NCBI RefSeq assembly: GCF_001659605.2 | Contig: NC_035170.2 | Span: forward strand, 16,382,265-16,446,264 | DNA from: Manihot esculenta | Taxonomy: Eukaryota; Streptophyta; Magnoliopsida; Malpighiales; Euphorbiaceae | Direction: 5' to 3' | DNA: 64,000 nucleotides | Shown here: positions 33,849-44,539 of the stretch, in pieces | Position numbering within the stretch: the stretch's first letter is position 1 | Layout: the number at the start of each line of letters is the position of its first letter | Translations under genes and position numbers: made by a program | Notes under the pieces: generated by a model | What the model saw: only the letters and a program-made list of their open reading frames with translations | Database searches by the model: none | Told to the model about the DNA's origin: nothing

Positions 33849-35631
33849 TGATAGAGCATATTTTAGTCCATATTATCATTATGTTCTTAATGTCTATTTG
33901 CATCTTTTCTGCTTAATTTTGTGGTTTTAATCATGTTTTGCAGATATTAGGTGTAAAGAGACAATCTGGAGAAAATGCTCTTAAAACTGCCAAAAAGTGC
34001 CAAATATGGAAAGTGCTAAAAAAGGAAAGTTTTCAAATAAGGAAAGTTTTGAGAAAAGGAAAGTTTTGAGAAAAGGAAAGTTCTTAAATAAGAAAAATGC
34101 AGAAGCAAAAGGAAATAAGGAAAGCTCAGTCAGAAGATTATTTGGAATTCAAATTGCAGATCTTTCTTTCCTTGTTCAAAGATGTGCACACACTGTAGCA
34201 GTCAAATCTTCCTATTTAGGCAGCAAGATTTCAAGGAGATGCACTTGCCTCTTCTTCATTCAGCATTCAAAATTCAAACGAAGGCTCCACCTAAAAAGGA
34301 AAGACTGGACAGATATGTTTCCACTTCTACACATTAATGACTGCACATTCTCCTTCCTCTTCTGCAGTCCATGTGCACGCCACCTGCCTTCTGGAGGCCA
34401 AGGCGTGCGTCCTTCCTCTTCTGAAAGCCTTGGAACGTGTCTCTTTCCATCTGAAGCTCCAACCACGCCTCCTTCCTCTTCTAGAAGCATTAATGCACGA
34501 TTCTTTCCTCTTCTGAACATAAGCCGGCCGTGCGCCTCCTTCCATCCGGTGAGCTTGCAACGCGATTCTTTCCTCTTTCGCAACAACTTAGGCAGCAAGT
34601 TGCATATGGACAGCGTCTTGGGCAGCCTCTTCACTAATTAGGAATCAAGGACAACACCTAAACTCTATAAAAAGGTACACAAAGCCAGCCGAAAGACTCT
34701 CTCCACGTTTTTGCAATACCTTTGGCGCAAGACTCTCATCCAGCTCCATCTTCTTCTACCTTTCTTTTATTTTTGATTTTGATTCAGCCATGAGTGGCTG
34801 AAACCTTTTTATCTAGTTGAAGATTGGTTGAAACTAAGGTTGTATAAAGGATTGTGAGATCTGAACACACATTGTTTGTCTTTTGGTTATTCAATATTCA
34901 TACAGTTCATGCTTGATTTCTATTATTACTTTGTTGTTTTGATCAAATTGGCCACTTGATTCTTGATTGCAAGGTAATTAATTGTTAGTTTGGATAATTT
35001 TTAGTCCGTAATTGCTGGAATTATTCAAACATAAGAACACTTGGTGTAATAACTAAGGAATTGTATGATCTAACAACATCTCATGCGTTTGAGTAGTTAG
35101 GATTGGATCTCTCTCTTTCTTCATGCAATTAACAATTGTTTGATGCCTAAGGCCCAAGGACGTTCCTTGGCAATATGTTAATTAGTAATTAATTAGAGGA
35201 CGTTCCCTAATTGGTTTAATCATAAAGAGAGACATGGTGGTGAGAAGCGTCTTCCATCTCCATAACTAATCTATTGAATCAACCTAAGGAGCATAAGTTT
35301 CAATGATCAATCCGAATAACCAAAGTGGATCCATCTCTTCAACTAGACTTTTCTCATATTAGATTTATCTTTCATTTAATTAATCGCTTATTTAATTGCT
35401 TTTAGTAGTTGTTAAATCAAATCAATCTCAAACTCCCCCTTTTACTTTACATGCACTTTTATTTTACTTGCTTTTAGTTTATTCATTCTCAGTGCGTTCT
35501 ATTGGTCTTGATAAGGAAGGTTGGTAAGTTTATAATTCTCTGTGGATTCGATCCTTTACCACTATCTATAGTAGAAATATTGTTGATAACCGGAAAGGTT
35601 ATTTTTGACCGGCTTCGACAACTGCGAGTCA
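33849..35631 (+). repeat. 5' LTR of Athila element G
   Basis: 1783 bp, TGATAGAGCATATTTTAG to CGACAACTGCGAGTCA, followed by primer site and gag start. A TATA-like TCTATAAAAA lies at 34664-34673. The conserved hairpin (TTCAGCCA-TGAG-TGGCTGAA) at 34783-34802 lies about 120 bp downstream, so it should be in the transcript. The palindromes CCAAGGACGTTCCTTGG (35154-35170) and AATTAG...CTAATT (35191-35212) follow. Upstream of the TATA box the motif CCTTCCTCTTCTG or close variants recurs five times (34352-34577). Confidence 0.9.
34664..34673 (+). promoter_or_regulatory. TATA-like box of the LTR of element G
   Basis: TCTATAAAAA, the best TATA candidate in the LTR, placed between the pyrimidine-rich repeats and the conserved hairpin. 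Confidence 0.6.
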
Positions 35632-35636
35632 AAAAT

Positions 35637-35654
35637 TGGCGCCGTTGCCGGGGA
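35637..35654 (+). promoter_or_regulatory. Primer-binding site of element G (tRNA-Asp)
   Basis: TGGCGCCGTTGCCGGGGA, an exact 18-base complement of the 3' end of plant tRNA-Asp(GUC), five bases after the LTR. Confidence 0.93.
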
Positions 35655-35682
35655 ATTGTTCTAACTTATTTATTTTTCTTTC

Positions 35683-35816
35683 ATGACCAAATCTGAACGT
35701 AAGGACACTCTACCTTACGATCCGGAGATCGAACGCACTCTCAGAAGACTAGGAAAGCAAGCAGTTCCACCTGAAGACTACCTTTGCGCAGAACCTTCTG
35801 CAACACATTCGGCCTC
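35683..35816 (+). pseudogene. Athila gag N-terminus of element G, truncated
   Basis: The frame starts MTKSERKDTLPYDPEIERTL, matching the gag starts at 40704 and 1726. It is cut after about 44 codons by the minus-strand LTR that begins at 35817. The rest of element G is not found in continuity. Confidence 0.88.
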
Positions 35817-37560
35817 TGACTCGCGGTTGTCGAAGCGGTTCAAAAATAACCTTTTTGGTTATCAATAATTTTACAACTGCAGATAGTGGTAAAGGATCGA
35901 ATCCACAGAGAATTGAAAACTTATCTATTTCTCTCAACAAGACCAAGAGATTAAACTGAATGAGAAACTGAAAGCAAGTAACTGAAAGCGGAACAAAAGT
36001 AAAGTGCAATAAAAGTAAAAAGAGGGGTTTTGAGATTGATTTGATTAGCAAACTACTAAAAGCAATTAAATGAGCAATTAATTAAAATAAAAGAGAAATT
36101 CAATATGAGAAAGGTCTAGTTAAAGAGATGGATCCACTTTGGTTGTTTGGATTGATCATTGAAACTTATGTTCTCTTGATTGATTCAATAGATTAGTTAT
36201 GGAGATGGAAAACGCTTCTCACTACCATGTCTCTCCTTATGATTAAATCAATTAGGGAACGTCCTCTAATCAATTACTAATTAACAAATTGCCAAGGAAC
36301 GTCCTTGGGCCTTAGGCATCAAAACAATTGTCAATTGCATGAAGAAATAGAGAGATCCAATCCTAGCTACCCAAACGCATGGAGATGTTGCTAGATCATA
36401 CAATTCCTTAGTTATTACACCAAGTGTTCTTATGTTAGAATAATTCCAGCAATTACGGACTAAAAATTATCCCAACTAACAATCAATTACCTTGCAATGA
36501 AGAATCAAGTGGCCAATTTGATCAAAACAATAAAGCAATCAAAGATTCAAGCACAAAATTGTATGAATATTGAACTAATCAAAGACAAATAGTTTATGTT
36601 CAGATCTCACAATCCATAAAATATCCTTAGTTTCAACCAATCTTCAACTAGAATAAAAGGTTTCAGCCACTCATGGCTGAAACAAAACATAAAATAAAAG
36701 GAGAACACAAAGGAAGATGAACCGAATTGGAGATGGAGATGGTGCGCCTTGCTTGGCCGGATGGGGGAGAAGGAGTTGCTGTCCAATCTGCGTTGGATGG
36801 CCTCTTTGAGATCTTCAAATATGTTCTAAGGTGCTGTCTTAGGGTTTCAAGAGGCTGCCCATATTTTTAGAGGCTGTCCAAAATGCCCTTGGTCCAAGAT
36901 GTGCCATCTATGCACATGTGTGAAGGGAAAAACATGGGGCATGTGTGGCTTGTGCAAGAGTGGGTCTTTTGGTCTTTGTTTGCTGCCCAAGTATTTTCAA
37001 GATGCTGCCCAAGGTGCCCAAGTCTTGCCTTCACACTCTCCTTGCTGCCCATGCACTAATAAGGAAGGTGGAGCCTCCTTTGCAATTTGAATTTTGAATG
37101 TGCAAGGAATGAGGTGGCAAGCATGTGATATTTGGATTTGGCTTCATTGATAAGCTGGATTTTGAAATTCAAAATTTGAATATGAATCTTGAAGATTTAA
37201 AATTCAAAATACTTTCCTTATTTGGCTCTTCATTTATGGCAACTTGAGACTTGGCTTTTTGAATAAGGAAAAGGCTACTTGGAGATTTGAATTTTGAATT
37301 TCAAATTGCTTTAGCTGAATGTTATTTCCTTCTTTGCCACTTTCCTTATTTAGAACTTTCCTTATTTAGCTTCACTTGAATTCAACTTAGCAGGCTTGCT
37401 CTCCTTTGCTCCATTTAAGGTAGTTTTAAGGGTATTTTCTCCAAAATGTCCTTTTTCACCATTTTCTGCAAAATAATGTCAAGAGTACTAAATTAAGCAG
37501 AAATCATGTAAATAATCATCAATAATATCAAGATAAAAAGGACTAAAATATGCTCTATCA
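35817..37560 (-). repeat. 3' LTR of minus-strand Athila element E
   Basis: 1744 bp from TGACTCGCGG to ATGCTCTATCA. It is identified as a 3' LTR because the minus-strand polypurine tract lies immediately to its right. It has the same length as the LTR at 44540-46283 and carries the conserved hairpin at 36660-36683. The left flank is GCCTC (35812-35816); no matching 5-mer follows the LTR at 46283 (TCTCT) or 46395 (CATAA). Confidence 0.88.
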
Positions 37561-37600
37561 AATACCCCCACACCTAACTTTTTGCTTGTCCTCAAGCAAA
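37561..37600 (-). promoter_or_regulatory. Terminal polypurine tract of element E with hairpin
   Basis: The minus strand reads TTGCTTGAGGACAAGCAA, a perfect seven-pair stem with loop AGGA, then AAGTTAGGTGTGGGGGTATT up to the LTR. Confidence 0.83.
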
Positions 37601-38170
37601 TAAACATAGTCAAATAAGCTTTCTTTGCTTTAGATCCTTTATGTCCACTTAAGCTCTTACTCAAGACCCCTATTTTGAATCATTGCAGTGAAGGATATAT
37701 GCATGAAGATTACTCACCTTCTTTCCTTGTTTCCCTTTACTTACCATGGCTAGGATTTGTTTCACTCAAGAGAGAGATCATACATGCACATGTTCTGTTT
37801 AGTTAAGACTTTTTCTAGCTTTCAGAGTGATTTGCCCTTACCTTGAAGTACTTTATTCAGCTTTTTGCACTTTTAATTTTGCTTGAAAAAGTCACCAACC
37901 TTTTGACGTGAAGGTACATATTTGTGATACCTACCCCAGTTACTCAATTGGTCACCTGTCCAAGTGGCTACTAGCTCTATTCATAGTCTTTTGACCATTG
38001 GAACAGTTTTCAATTTGTGCTTTTGAAGTCTAAGCCTTTGTTGAATTTCTTTCTCTCAATGATTTGGGCAAATCAACACCAATTGGTAAAACAAGTCACA
38101 TTAAGTTCATTCACACAATTTTCAATTTATTCTCTCTAATGAGTGTCATCAATATATTTTTCACTATGGC

Positions 38171-40341
38171 TGTAACGACCCGGAAATCGGACCGCTACCG
38201 GCGCTAGGATCCAGATCGGCTTAAGGCCGCCGGGACCCGTAGCAAGCCTTCTATACCTGCTATATACCTGATAATATCCCATACATGATCATACATTTTC
38301 ATAAAAATGTAAAAACTTTCCATATTCCAAGCCTGACCTGTGCATGCACTAAAATCATAGACATAAAACCCCAAACTAGAGCCCTCATCAAATACTCTAG
38401 TGGGTTACCATAACATACATCAAGCTTAGACTATCATTTCTAATCATAAAAACATTTCGTTCAAAGATCATGTACAAGGGGACTAACATTACTATTCGGG
38501 CCAAGCACAATACTAAACCATAAAACATTCTTTACAATACATTACATAAAATCGTTTTACAATACATGTCCACTCTAACTATTACACTTAACTTGACTTC
38601 AACCTTGGAGACTCCCCGGTCTATCCTGAACCTGCAAGCCTGGGGGTTAAGGGAAAGGGGAGTGAGCTAAAAAGCCCAGTGAGCAGAACAAAAATAACAT
38701 ATTCATAAATTATGCTTACATGGAATGCATCACAACACATACAATTCACATCACGGATGGACTTGTCACCAATAACCCTCTACATATCCAATGTGCCCGG
38801 CCCTTGATGGAGCTCCGCAGGACTTCCTCTTAAACATCACACAATGCCAAGACGCGTGGACATGGGCAGCCCTGGACTTCATTAATCATCATATCATACA
38901 TAAAAATGCCAGGACGCGTGGACATGGGCAGCCTTGGACTTTCATTAATCATCATATCATATTGAGGGCTAATGGATCATCCAACATCCATCCACATCAA
39001 CAACATAGAATGCAATGCAGCATATTCGTGAGATTCTAATGCAACAACCTGAAATATATCATGGCATTCATGATACATGAACATGCTCAAAACTTTATTA
39101 TTTTAAAATGTAGTTCAGTTCTACTCACCTCTAGCTGACTCTGAACAGACTCTGAAGCAGCTATCTCACTGCTGGGGTCCTCGGTTCCTTGGGTCCGAAC
39201 CTATACAGGTGGACTCAAATGAGAGACCAAACAAACACTAAAATAACTCTAAACAACTCCCCAAAAACCCCCTAAAACATCATAGAAAACATGCAAAGGA
39301 AGGCTGGACGGGCACTTTCGGCAGCAGGTTCAGTGGCCGAAAGTCCCTCCAGAGCCGAAACTCAGCCACTTTCGGCGGCACCTTCGGCGGCCGAAAGTCC
39401 CTTCCAAAGACGAAACTCATGCACCTTCGGCGGCACCTTCGGCGGCCGAAACTCCCCTCCAGAGCCGAAAGTCCAACTTTCGGAGGCAGGGTTCGGCAGC
39501 CAAAAGCTTGCCTCCATAGGCAGGTTCGGCGGCCGAAAGTGCCTTCGGCTGTCGAACCTGAGTTCTTCAAGAAGTAGCAGAACTCAGCCCTTAAGCACAT
39601 TTTTGCCTCCCAAACCTTCCAAACTCAAACACAACACTTCTAAACATATATAAACACATCCTTAAGTATTTAGAGGCTTAAAACTAGCCTATACCCCAAC
39701 AACATCACAAAAACATGCCTTAAAACATACATTGCATCATTTAACTCACATAACCCTAACATTTTAACAACTAAGCTAACCATGCATCAAAGCTTCCTAA
39801 AACCCCTCAAAGCTTTCATAAAACATAAAAGAAAGGTAGGATCTACTCTTACCTCTTGAAGAACGAGAGGGGAGACGATCCAAACTCGGAGATGGGAGAA
39901 ATCGAGCCCCGGGTCTCCAAGTTTCAAAACTTCGTTCTTTGCTCAAAAATCTTCAAAACCACGTTAGAAACTCATAAAAATCACTAGAGACTTGAAGGAA
40001 GGACTCAAGATCGACAAGGAATGACGAAGACTCACCTTGGCCGGAAATGGGGAGAGAAAAACTCGCCCATTTCGGACAGGGGACCCCTTTATAGGTGGCA
40101 GGCCAGACCACCTTCGGGGGCCTAACGTGCCTCCGCATGCATCCCATGTTCGGCGGCCGAACCTGGGCTCTTCCTTCATTCTCTTTCTTTTCTTTTCTTT
40201 AAAACTTTAACTCAAAATTAACCATCAAAAACATGAGAAACATTTGTAAAAAAACATATTTTACCCTACTAGAGAGTTTCGACATCCGAAGTTTCGCCGT
40301 AAAGCAGGAATTCTAATGCCGAAGTCTAGCCGGGTATTACA
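38171..40341 (-). mobile_element. Solo chromovirus LTR (Tekay-like family)
   Basis: 2171 bp from TGTAACGACCCGG to CCGGGTATTACA, flanked by a perfect target duplication ATGGC (38166-38170 and 40342-40346). Its reverse complement belongs to the same family as the LTRs at 53164 and 58027. It contains many TTCGGCNGCCGAA palindromes (39310-39560, 40110-40165), a minus-strand TATA-like CTATAAAGG (40085-40093) and a 62-bp tandem duplication (38843-38966). Open frames in it are by-products of its GC-rich repeats. Confidence 0.92.
38843..38966. repeat. 62-bp tandem duplication inside the solo chromovirus LTR
   Basis: AATGCCAAGACGCGTGGACA recurs as AATGCCAGGACGCGTGGACA 62 bp later, and the ATTAATCATCATATCATA end also repeats. 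The long LTRs at 53164 and 58027 do not show this doubling at the corresponding place as far as I could tell. Confidence 0.85.
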
Positions 40342-40657
40342 ATGGCAAACTCAAAGATTCAATTCAAAAGGCAATTCTCAAACATGAGTACAACTCACTG
40401 CAATTGATTCAACATAAGTTTAAAGAGTCATCACATCAATGGGGTCATGGAAAGAAAAACTCATCCAACATAGTTCATCAGTTTCAGTTACTTGCTTTCA
40501 GTTGCGCTTTTAGTTAATTCTCTTGATCTTGTTGAGAAAGATAGATAAGTTTATAATTCTCTATGGATTCGATCCTTTACCACTATCTGCAGTTGTAAAA
40601 TTGCTAATAACCGGAAAGGTTATTTTTGACCGACTTCGACAATCGCGAGTCAAAAAT

Positions 40658-40675
40658 TGGCGCCGTTGCCGGGGA
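40658..40675 (+). promoter_or_regulatory. Primer-binding site of the inverted segment (tRNA-Asp)
   Basis: TGGCGCCGTTGCCGGGGA, an exact 18-base match to the tRNA-Asp complement, six bases from the LTR end CGAGTCA. Confidence 0.93.
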
Positions 40676-40703
40676 ATTGTTCTAACTTGTTTATTTTTCT
40701 TTC

Positions 40704-42468
40704 ATGACCAGATCTGAACGTAGGGACACTCTGCCTTACAATCCGGAAATTGAACGCACTATCAGGAGAATAGGAAAGCAAGCCTCTACGCCTGAACACC
40801 CAACTGAAGCCGCACCTGTGCCTGAAGGAGCTTCTTGCGCAGACCATCATCTGAACACCACCAGAACGCACCACCAAGCCGCAGCAATGGCTGAACCTAA
40901 TGCACAACCTGTTGCCCATAATGGACATGTGGTCCATGACCAAATAATTCAAGAAAATCCAGCCATTAGAGCTCTAATGCCAGGAGAAAGAACCATGAGA
41001 GAATTGGCAACACCTATAGGTGATCAAGCACCTCTTTGCATCACCTATCCACCTCTGACAATTCCCTTTGAACTGAAAACAGGTTTGATCCATCTTCTTC
41101 CTAAATTTAGAGGATTAAAAGATGAAAATCCACACAAGCACTTGAAAGAGTTCAATATTGTCTATTCATCCATGAGACCTCAAGGTATTTCTGAAGATCA
41201 TGTTAAGTTAAGAGCTTTTCCTTTTTTCACTTAATGATTATGCTAAGGATTGGCTATTTTACTTGCCACCTGGATCTATTACTTCTTGGGATGACATGGT
41301 AATAACCTTCTTAAATAAATATTTCCCAACTCATAAGGCTATTGGTGTTAGAAGAGAAATTTCAAGCATTAGACAGAAAGCATCTGAGGACTTATATGAT
41401 TATTGGAAAAGATTTAAAAGGTTGTGTGCAGGTTGTCCTCAATATGATATTTCAGATAAGGCACTCATAGAATTCTTCTATGGAGGACTGTTTTCTTCAG
41501 AAAGGAGATTCATTGATGTAACTTGTGGAGGATCCATTGCAGACAAGACACCTAGGGAGATGAGAGAGTTGATCTCAACACTTGCAGCCTCATCTAGGCA
41601 ATATGGAGAAGAAAAGCAATTGCAGAGAGGAGTCCATGAGATAAGTTCAACTCCTAATTCTTCTCAGATTTCTGAACTGACATCTATTATGAAAGATTTT
41701 GCCATAGGACTAGTTCAACAGGTTCAAGCATCCCAGTCACCTAGGCCATGTGGGATTTGTGCATATGTAGGACATCCAACTGATCAATGTCCTACTCTTC
41801 AAGAAGAAAACCAGCAAGTTAATGCCATTGGAGGGTACAACAATCAGCCTAGACATGATCCATACTCAAACACATATAATCCAGGTTGGAGAGACCACCC
41901 CAATCTCAGCTATGGAAGGGCCAACAAAAATCAGAACAATTAAAACTATCAGAACTATCAAAGGAATCAAGCCCAACCAGCACCTCAAAATTCCATCCAG
42001 CACCTTAAAAAGATGATGGAAACAATGGTAAATGCCATGCAAGGCATGTGACAGGACATAGGACAGCTGACTGCATCTATGAGCAGATCTGAGTCCCAAG
42101 GTAAACTCCCTTCTCAAACTGAAACTAATCCTAGATAGAATGTGAGTGCCATTACTTTGAGGAGTGGAAAAGAGCTTCAAGATCCAAGATATGAGGAAGA
42201 GAAGCAAGTTGCACAAGGGCCTGCGCAATCTGAGACCACCCCTGCGCAAACTAAAACACCTGCGCCACCCCATCTGCATGAGCCAGCCAGCCGAGCTCCA
42301 TCTGAAACACTTCCTGCGCACAAAGCTGATCAAAAGGTAAGCTTTCATATTCCACCTCCTTTTCCAAAGAGATTTGAAAGAACTCAGAAAGAAAAGGAGG
42401 AAAAGGAGATCCTTGACACCTTCAGAAAGGTCCAAATCAACATACCTCTGCTAGATGTTGTTAAGTAG
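40704..42468 (+). pseudogene. Athila gag, nearly full length
   Basis: This is the most complete gag in the window. It starts MTRSERRDTLPYNPEIERTI. The capsid core spans LKEFNIVYSSMRPQGISEDH, RAFPFF, SITSWDDMVITFLNKYFP, RREISSIRQK and EDLYDYWKRFKRL. The zinc knuckle CGICAYVGHPTDQC (about 41755-41796) is a canonical C-X2-C-X4-H-X4-C. The tail carries SAITLRSGKEL (about 42145-42175). Defects are one extra T in the run near 41218-41226 and stops at 41941-41943, near 42050, near 42137 and at 42466-42468. It ends in the linker PLLDVVK, before protease. Confidence 0.9.
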
Positions 42469-42473
42469 ATTCC

Positions 42474-43021
42474 AAGGTACACAAAATACATATTAGTGAT
42501 ACCCACCTCCAGTTACTCAGTTGGTCACCTGTCCAAGTAGCTACTAGCTCTGTTCATAGTCTTTTGACCATTGGAACAGTTTTGAATTTGTGCTTATGAG
42601 GTCTTTGCCTTTGCTGAATTTTCTTTCTCTCATTGATTTGGGCAAATCAACACCAATTGCTAAATCAAGTCATGTTAAGTTCATTCACACAAATTTCAAT
42701 TCATTCTCTCTAATGAGTGTCATCAATACATTTTTCACCATGGCAAACTCAAAGATTCAATTCAAAAGCCAATTCTCAAACATGAATATAACTCACTGCA
42801 ATTGATTCAACATAAGTTTAAAGAGTCATCACATCAATGGGGTCATGGAAAGAAAAGCTCATCTAACATAGTTCATCAGCTTGAGTAGAGCAAATCAAAA
42901 AAGAAGAAGATTGTGGTTGTGTGTGTGTTATTGAAAGCATAAATAACAAAAATGAAAAAAAAATTTTGCCTAATGCAAGCAAACTAAAGATTAAAGCAAA
43001 AATAAACTTAAAAATTATTCA
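42474..43021 (-). other. 3' UTR of element F
   Basis: The first 410 bp duplicate 37911-38170 plus 40342-40480. It includes TGATTTGGGCAAATCA at 42634-42649. A GTGTGTGT run lies near 42920. No coding potential. Confidence 0.75.
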
Positions 43022-43062
43022 GAGATATGCACCCCCACACCTAAATCATGCATTGTCCTCAA
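43022..43062 (-). promoter_or_regulatory. Internal hairpin and purine tract of element F
   Basis: The minus strand reads CATTG-AGGA-CAATG, then GCATGATTTAGGTGTGGGGG. It corresponds to 11288-11327 of element B, just downstream of the post-integrase coding region. Confidence 0.65.
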
Positions 43063-43144
43063 TGTATTGAAAATATTAAAATACAAAAGAAACTGAGTGC
43101 TCTCCTGGGTGTGGTGTGCATGGTGTGATCCTCTTGATCAAGGC

Positions 43145-43748
43145 TCAAGTAATTAGGGAAGGGAAAAGCATCCCAACTGCATTGAGTAAAAAGTGTAGCA
43201 CTTCTTTTGATTTGGTCATAGCCCATCCTATTTTTTCCATGTACTCAAGAAGCAACATGATTAGCTTCTCTTCTTTCAGGTGAGGTGTGCCTCTAGCCCT
43301 TATGTTTGCATTTTTTAGCACTTCCAACTTCAATTCATATCTCTCCTTAGCTAGCTAAAATTTAGTACTTAATTCAGGCAAAACAAACTCTACCTTATCC
43401 GGAGGTTTGGGAAGGCATTAGTCCGCATGGTCTTTTGGTTTGGGCTCTTGAACTTCCACTTGTTCCTTATGAGCATGGGCTGTTTGCATTGGATCTATGG
43501 CTGAATTGATTTCAGTTGCCTCCTTCTGCGCAAGATTGATCTGCAATAGAAGGCTGGAAGGAGTTTCATGCGATGAAAGCTGAAGAGGTGCGACTAGAAG
43601 AGTTGCATGACTGTCCTGCGATCCAAGCTGAGGTGGTTTGGTTGGAGTTCCTTCTGACTGTGCAAGATTGATCTGAAGAGGTGCGATTGGCTCTCCTTTG
43701 TTCTGCGCATGTGTGCAGTCCACCTGTTGGATGCAACAGTCAGCTTCT
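43145..43748 (-). pseudogene. Hydrophilic ORF of element F, unknown function
   Basis: Two open pieces on the minus strand: 43418-43723 (Gln/Pro/Ala-rich, with LQINLAQ occurring twice) and 43145-43333. By position it matches the C-terminal part of the post-integrase ORF of element B, whose tail is also Pro/Gln-rich. No domain, signal peptide or membrane span is visible. Stops near 43360-43415 separate the pieces. Confidence 0.5.
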
Positions 43749-43749
43749 T

Positions 43750-44415
43750 TCAGTTCTGGCTCTCTTCCCTACAAAGATTATTGTTCAGAATATCATCTTG
43801 ATTTATATAAAAAACATCCTTGCTCAAATAATTAATGACATCTAAACTATCAACAGGTTCTGTTTGACCAGTTTGTTTGGACAAACAGTTTTCTAGTTGT
43901 TTCTCTTCAGCAGCTTGTTCTTGTACTTGCGAGCTTTCATCATCTGCCTCATCATCTTGAAACTCATCCTCTCTTCTTATCATGGTTGCACTCATTGAGG
44001 TGGTCAATTGTTCCACTTGCCGTTGGAGAGTTTGCACAGAAATTGCCAATGTCCTAATCTTCTCTTCAAGGTGTTGGTTGGAACTTGGAGGTTCTTCTTG
44101 GGCTTGATTTCCTTGATAATCCTAGTAGTTGTTATCCCATGCATAACTGAAGTCTGGACAGTCTCTCCAACCTGGATTGTATGTGTCATAGTAGGGATCA
44201 TGTCTTGGCTGTCCATAGAATCCTCCAAATGTATGTACTTGTTGGTCATACTCATAACGTGTAGGACATTGATCAGTTGGGTGTCCTACATATGAACAGA
44301 TCCCACATGGCCTTGGTGGCTGGGATGCTTGAACCTGTCGAACTATTCCTATGGCAAAATCTTTCATAACAGATGTGAGTTGAGAATAGAGAACAAATGT
44401 ACTTATCTCATCCAT
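43750..44415 (-). pseudogene. Gag fragment joined to a protease-end fragment in element F
   Basis: The zinc knuckle CGICSYVGHPTDQC lies near 44275-44320, then the YNPGWRD motif, then a gag tail with ISVQTLQRQVEQLTTSMSAT. The same frame then reads LDVINYLSKDVFYINQDD, which matches the stretch after the protease in element A (LDIIDFLSQEVFDMNHDD at the left edge of the window). The protease itself is therefore deleted. The N-terminal gag, between the primer site and 44415, is also missing. Confidence 0.8.
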
Positions 44416-44515
44416 GATTCAGATTTGCGATGGTGACTTCTTCAGAGGCAGATTCCGTGGTGCTTTTTCTTTTTTTTTTTTGGTCCTGAAAGAAAAATAA
44501 ATAAGTTAAATCAAC

Positions 44516-44533
44516 TCCCCGGCAACGGCGCCA
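44516..44533 (-). promoter_or_regulatory. Primer-binding site of element F (tRNA-Asp)
   Basis: The minus strand reads TGGCGCCGTTGCCGGGGA, an exact match. It defines 44540-46283 as a 5' LTR. Confidence 0.93.
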
Positions 44534-44539
44534 ATTTTT

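Larger units (their letters stand above)
37601..40480 (-). other. 3' UTR of element E, interrupted by a solo LTR
   Basis: Pieces 37601-38170 and 40342-40480 are continuous once the chromovirus solo LTR is removed. They are related to the reverse complement of the 3' UTR of element B and include TGATTTGGGCAAATCA at 38060-38075. The part 37911-38170 plus 40342-40480 is repeated at 42474-42885. Confidence 0.8.
40481..42480 (+). mobile_element. Inverted Athila segment: LTR end, primer site and gag
   Basis: Within minus-strand Athila 3' UTR, this 2.0-kb block runs in the opposite direction: last 170 bp of an LTR (40481-40652), primer site, and gag up to the start of the protease linker. It is flanked on both sides by copies of the same roughly 410-bp 3' UTR sequence. 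At the right junction AAGGTAC is shared by the gag side and the UTR side (42474-42480 and 37911-37917). It is not a whole element and has no target duplication of normal size. Confidence 0.82.

Noticed and set aside
33997..34641. 214-codon plus-strand open frame
   Set aside because: It lies entirely in the promoter-side half of an Athila LTR, is built from AAGGAAAG and CTTCCTCTTCTG repeats, and related LTRs do not keep it open. Treated as chance.
35637..35654. tRNA-Asp-like sequence
   Set aside because: Only the 18-base primer-site complement is present here and at 1755, 40658 and 44516. There is no tRNA body, so these are not tRNA genes.
39280..39653. Open frames of 106 and 120 codons on both strands
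   Set aside because: They result from the GC-rich TTCGGCGGCCGAA palindromes in a solo LTR; the same repeats give open frames on both strands at 54276-54609 and 59055-59490.
42142..42468. Independent 108-codon ORF
   Set aside because: It is the C-terminal tail of the gag that starts at 40704, cut off by a point stop near 42137.
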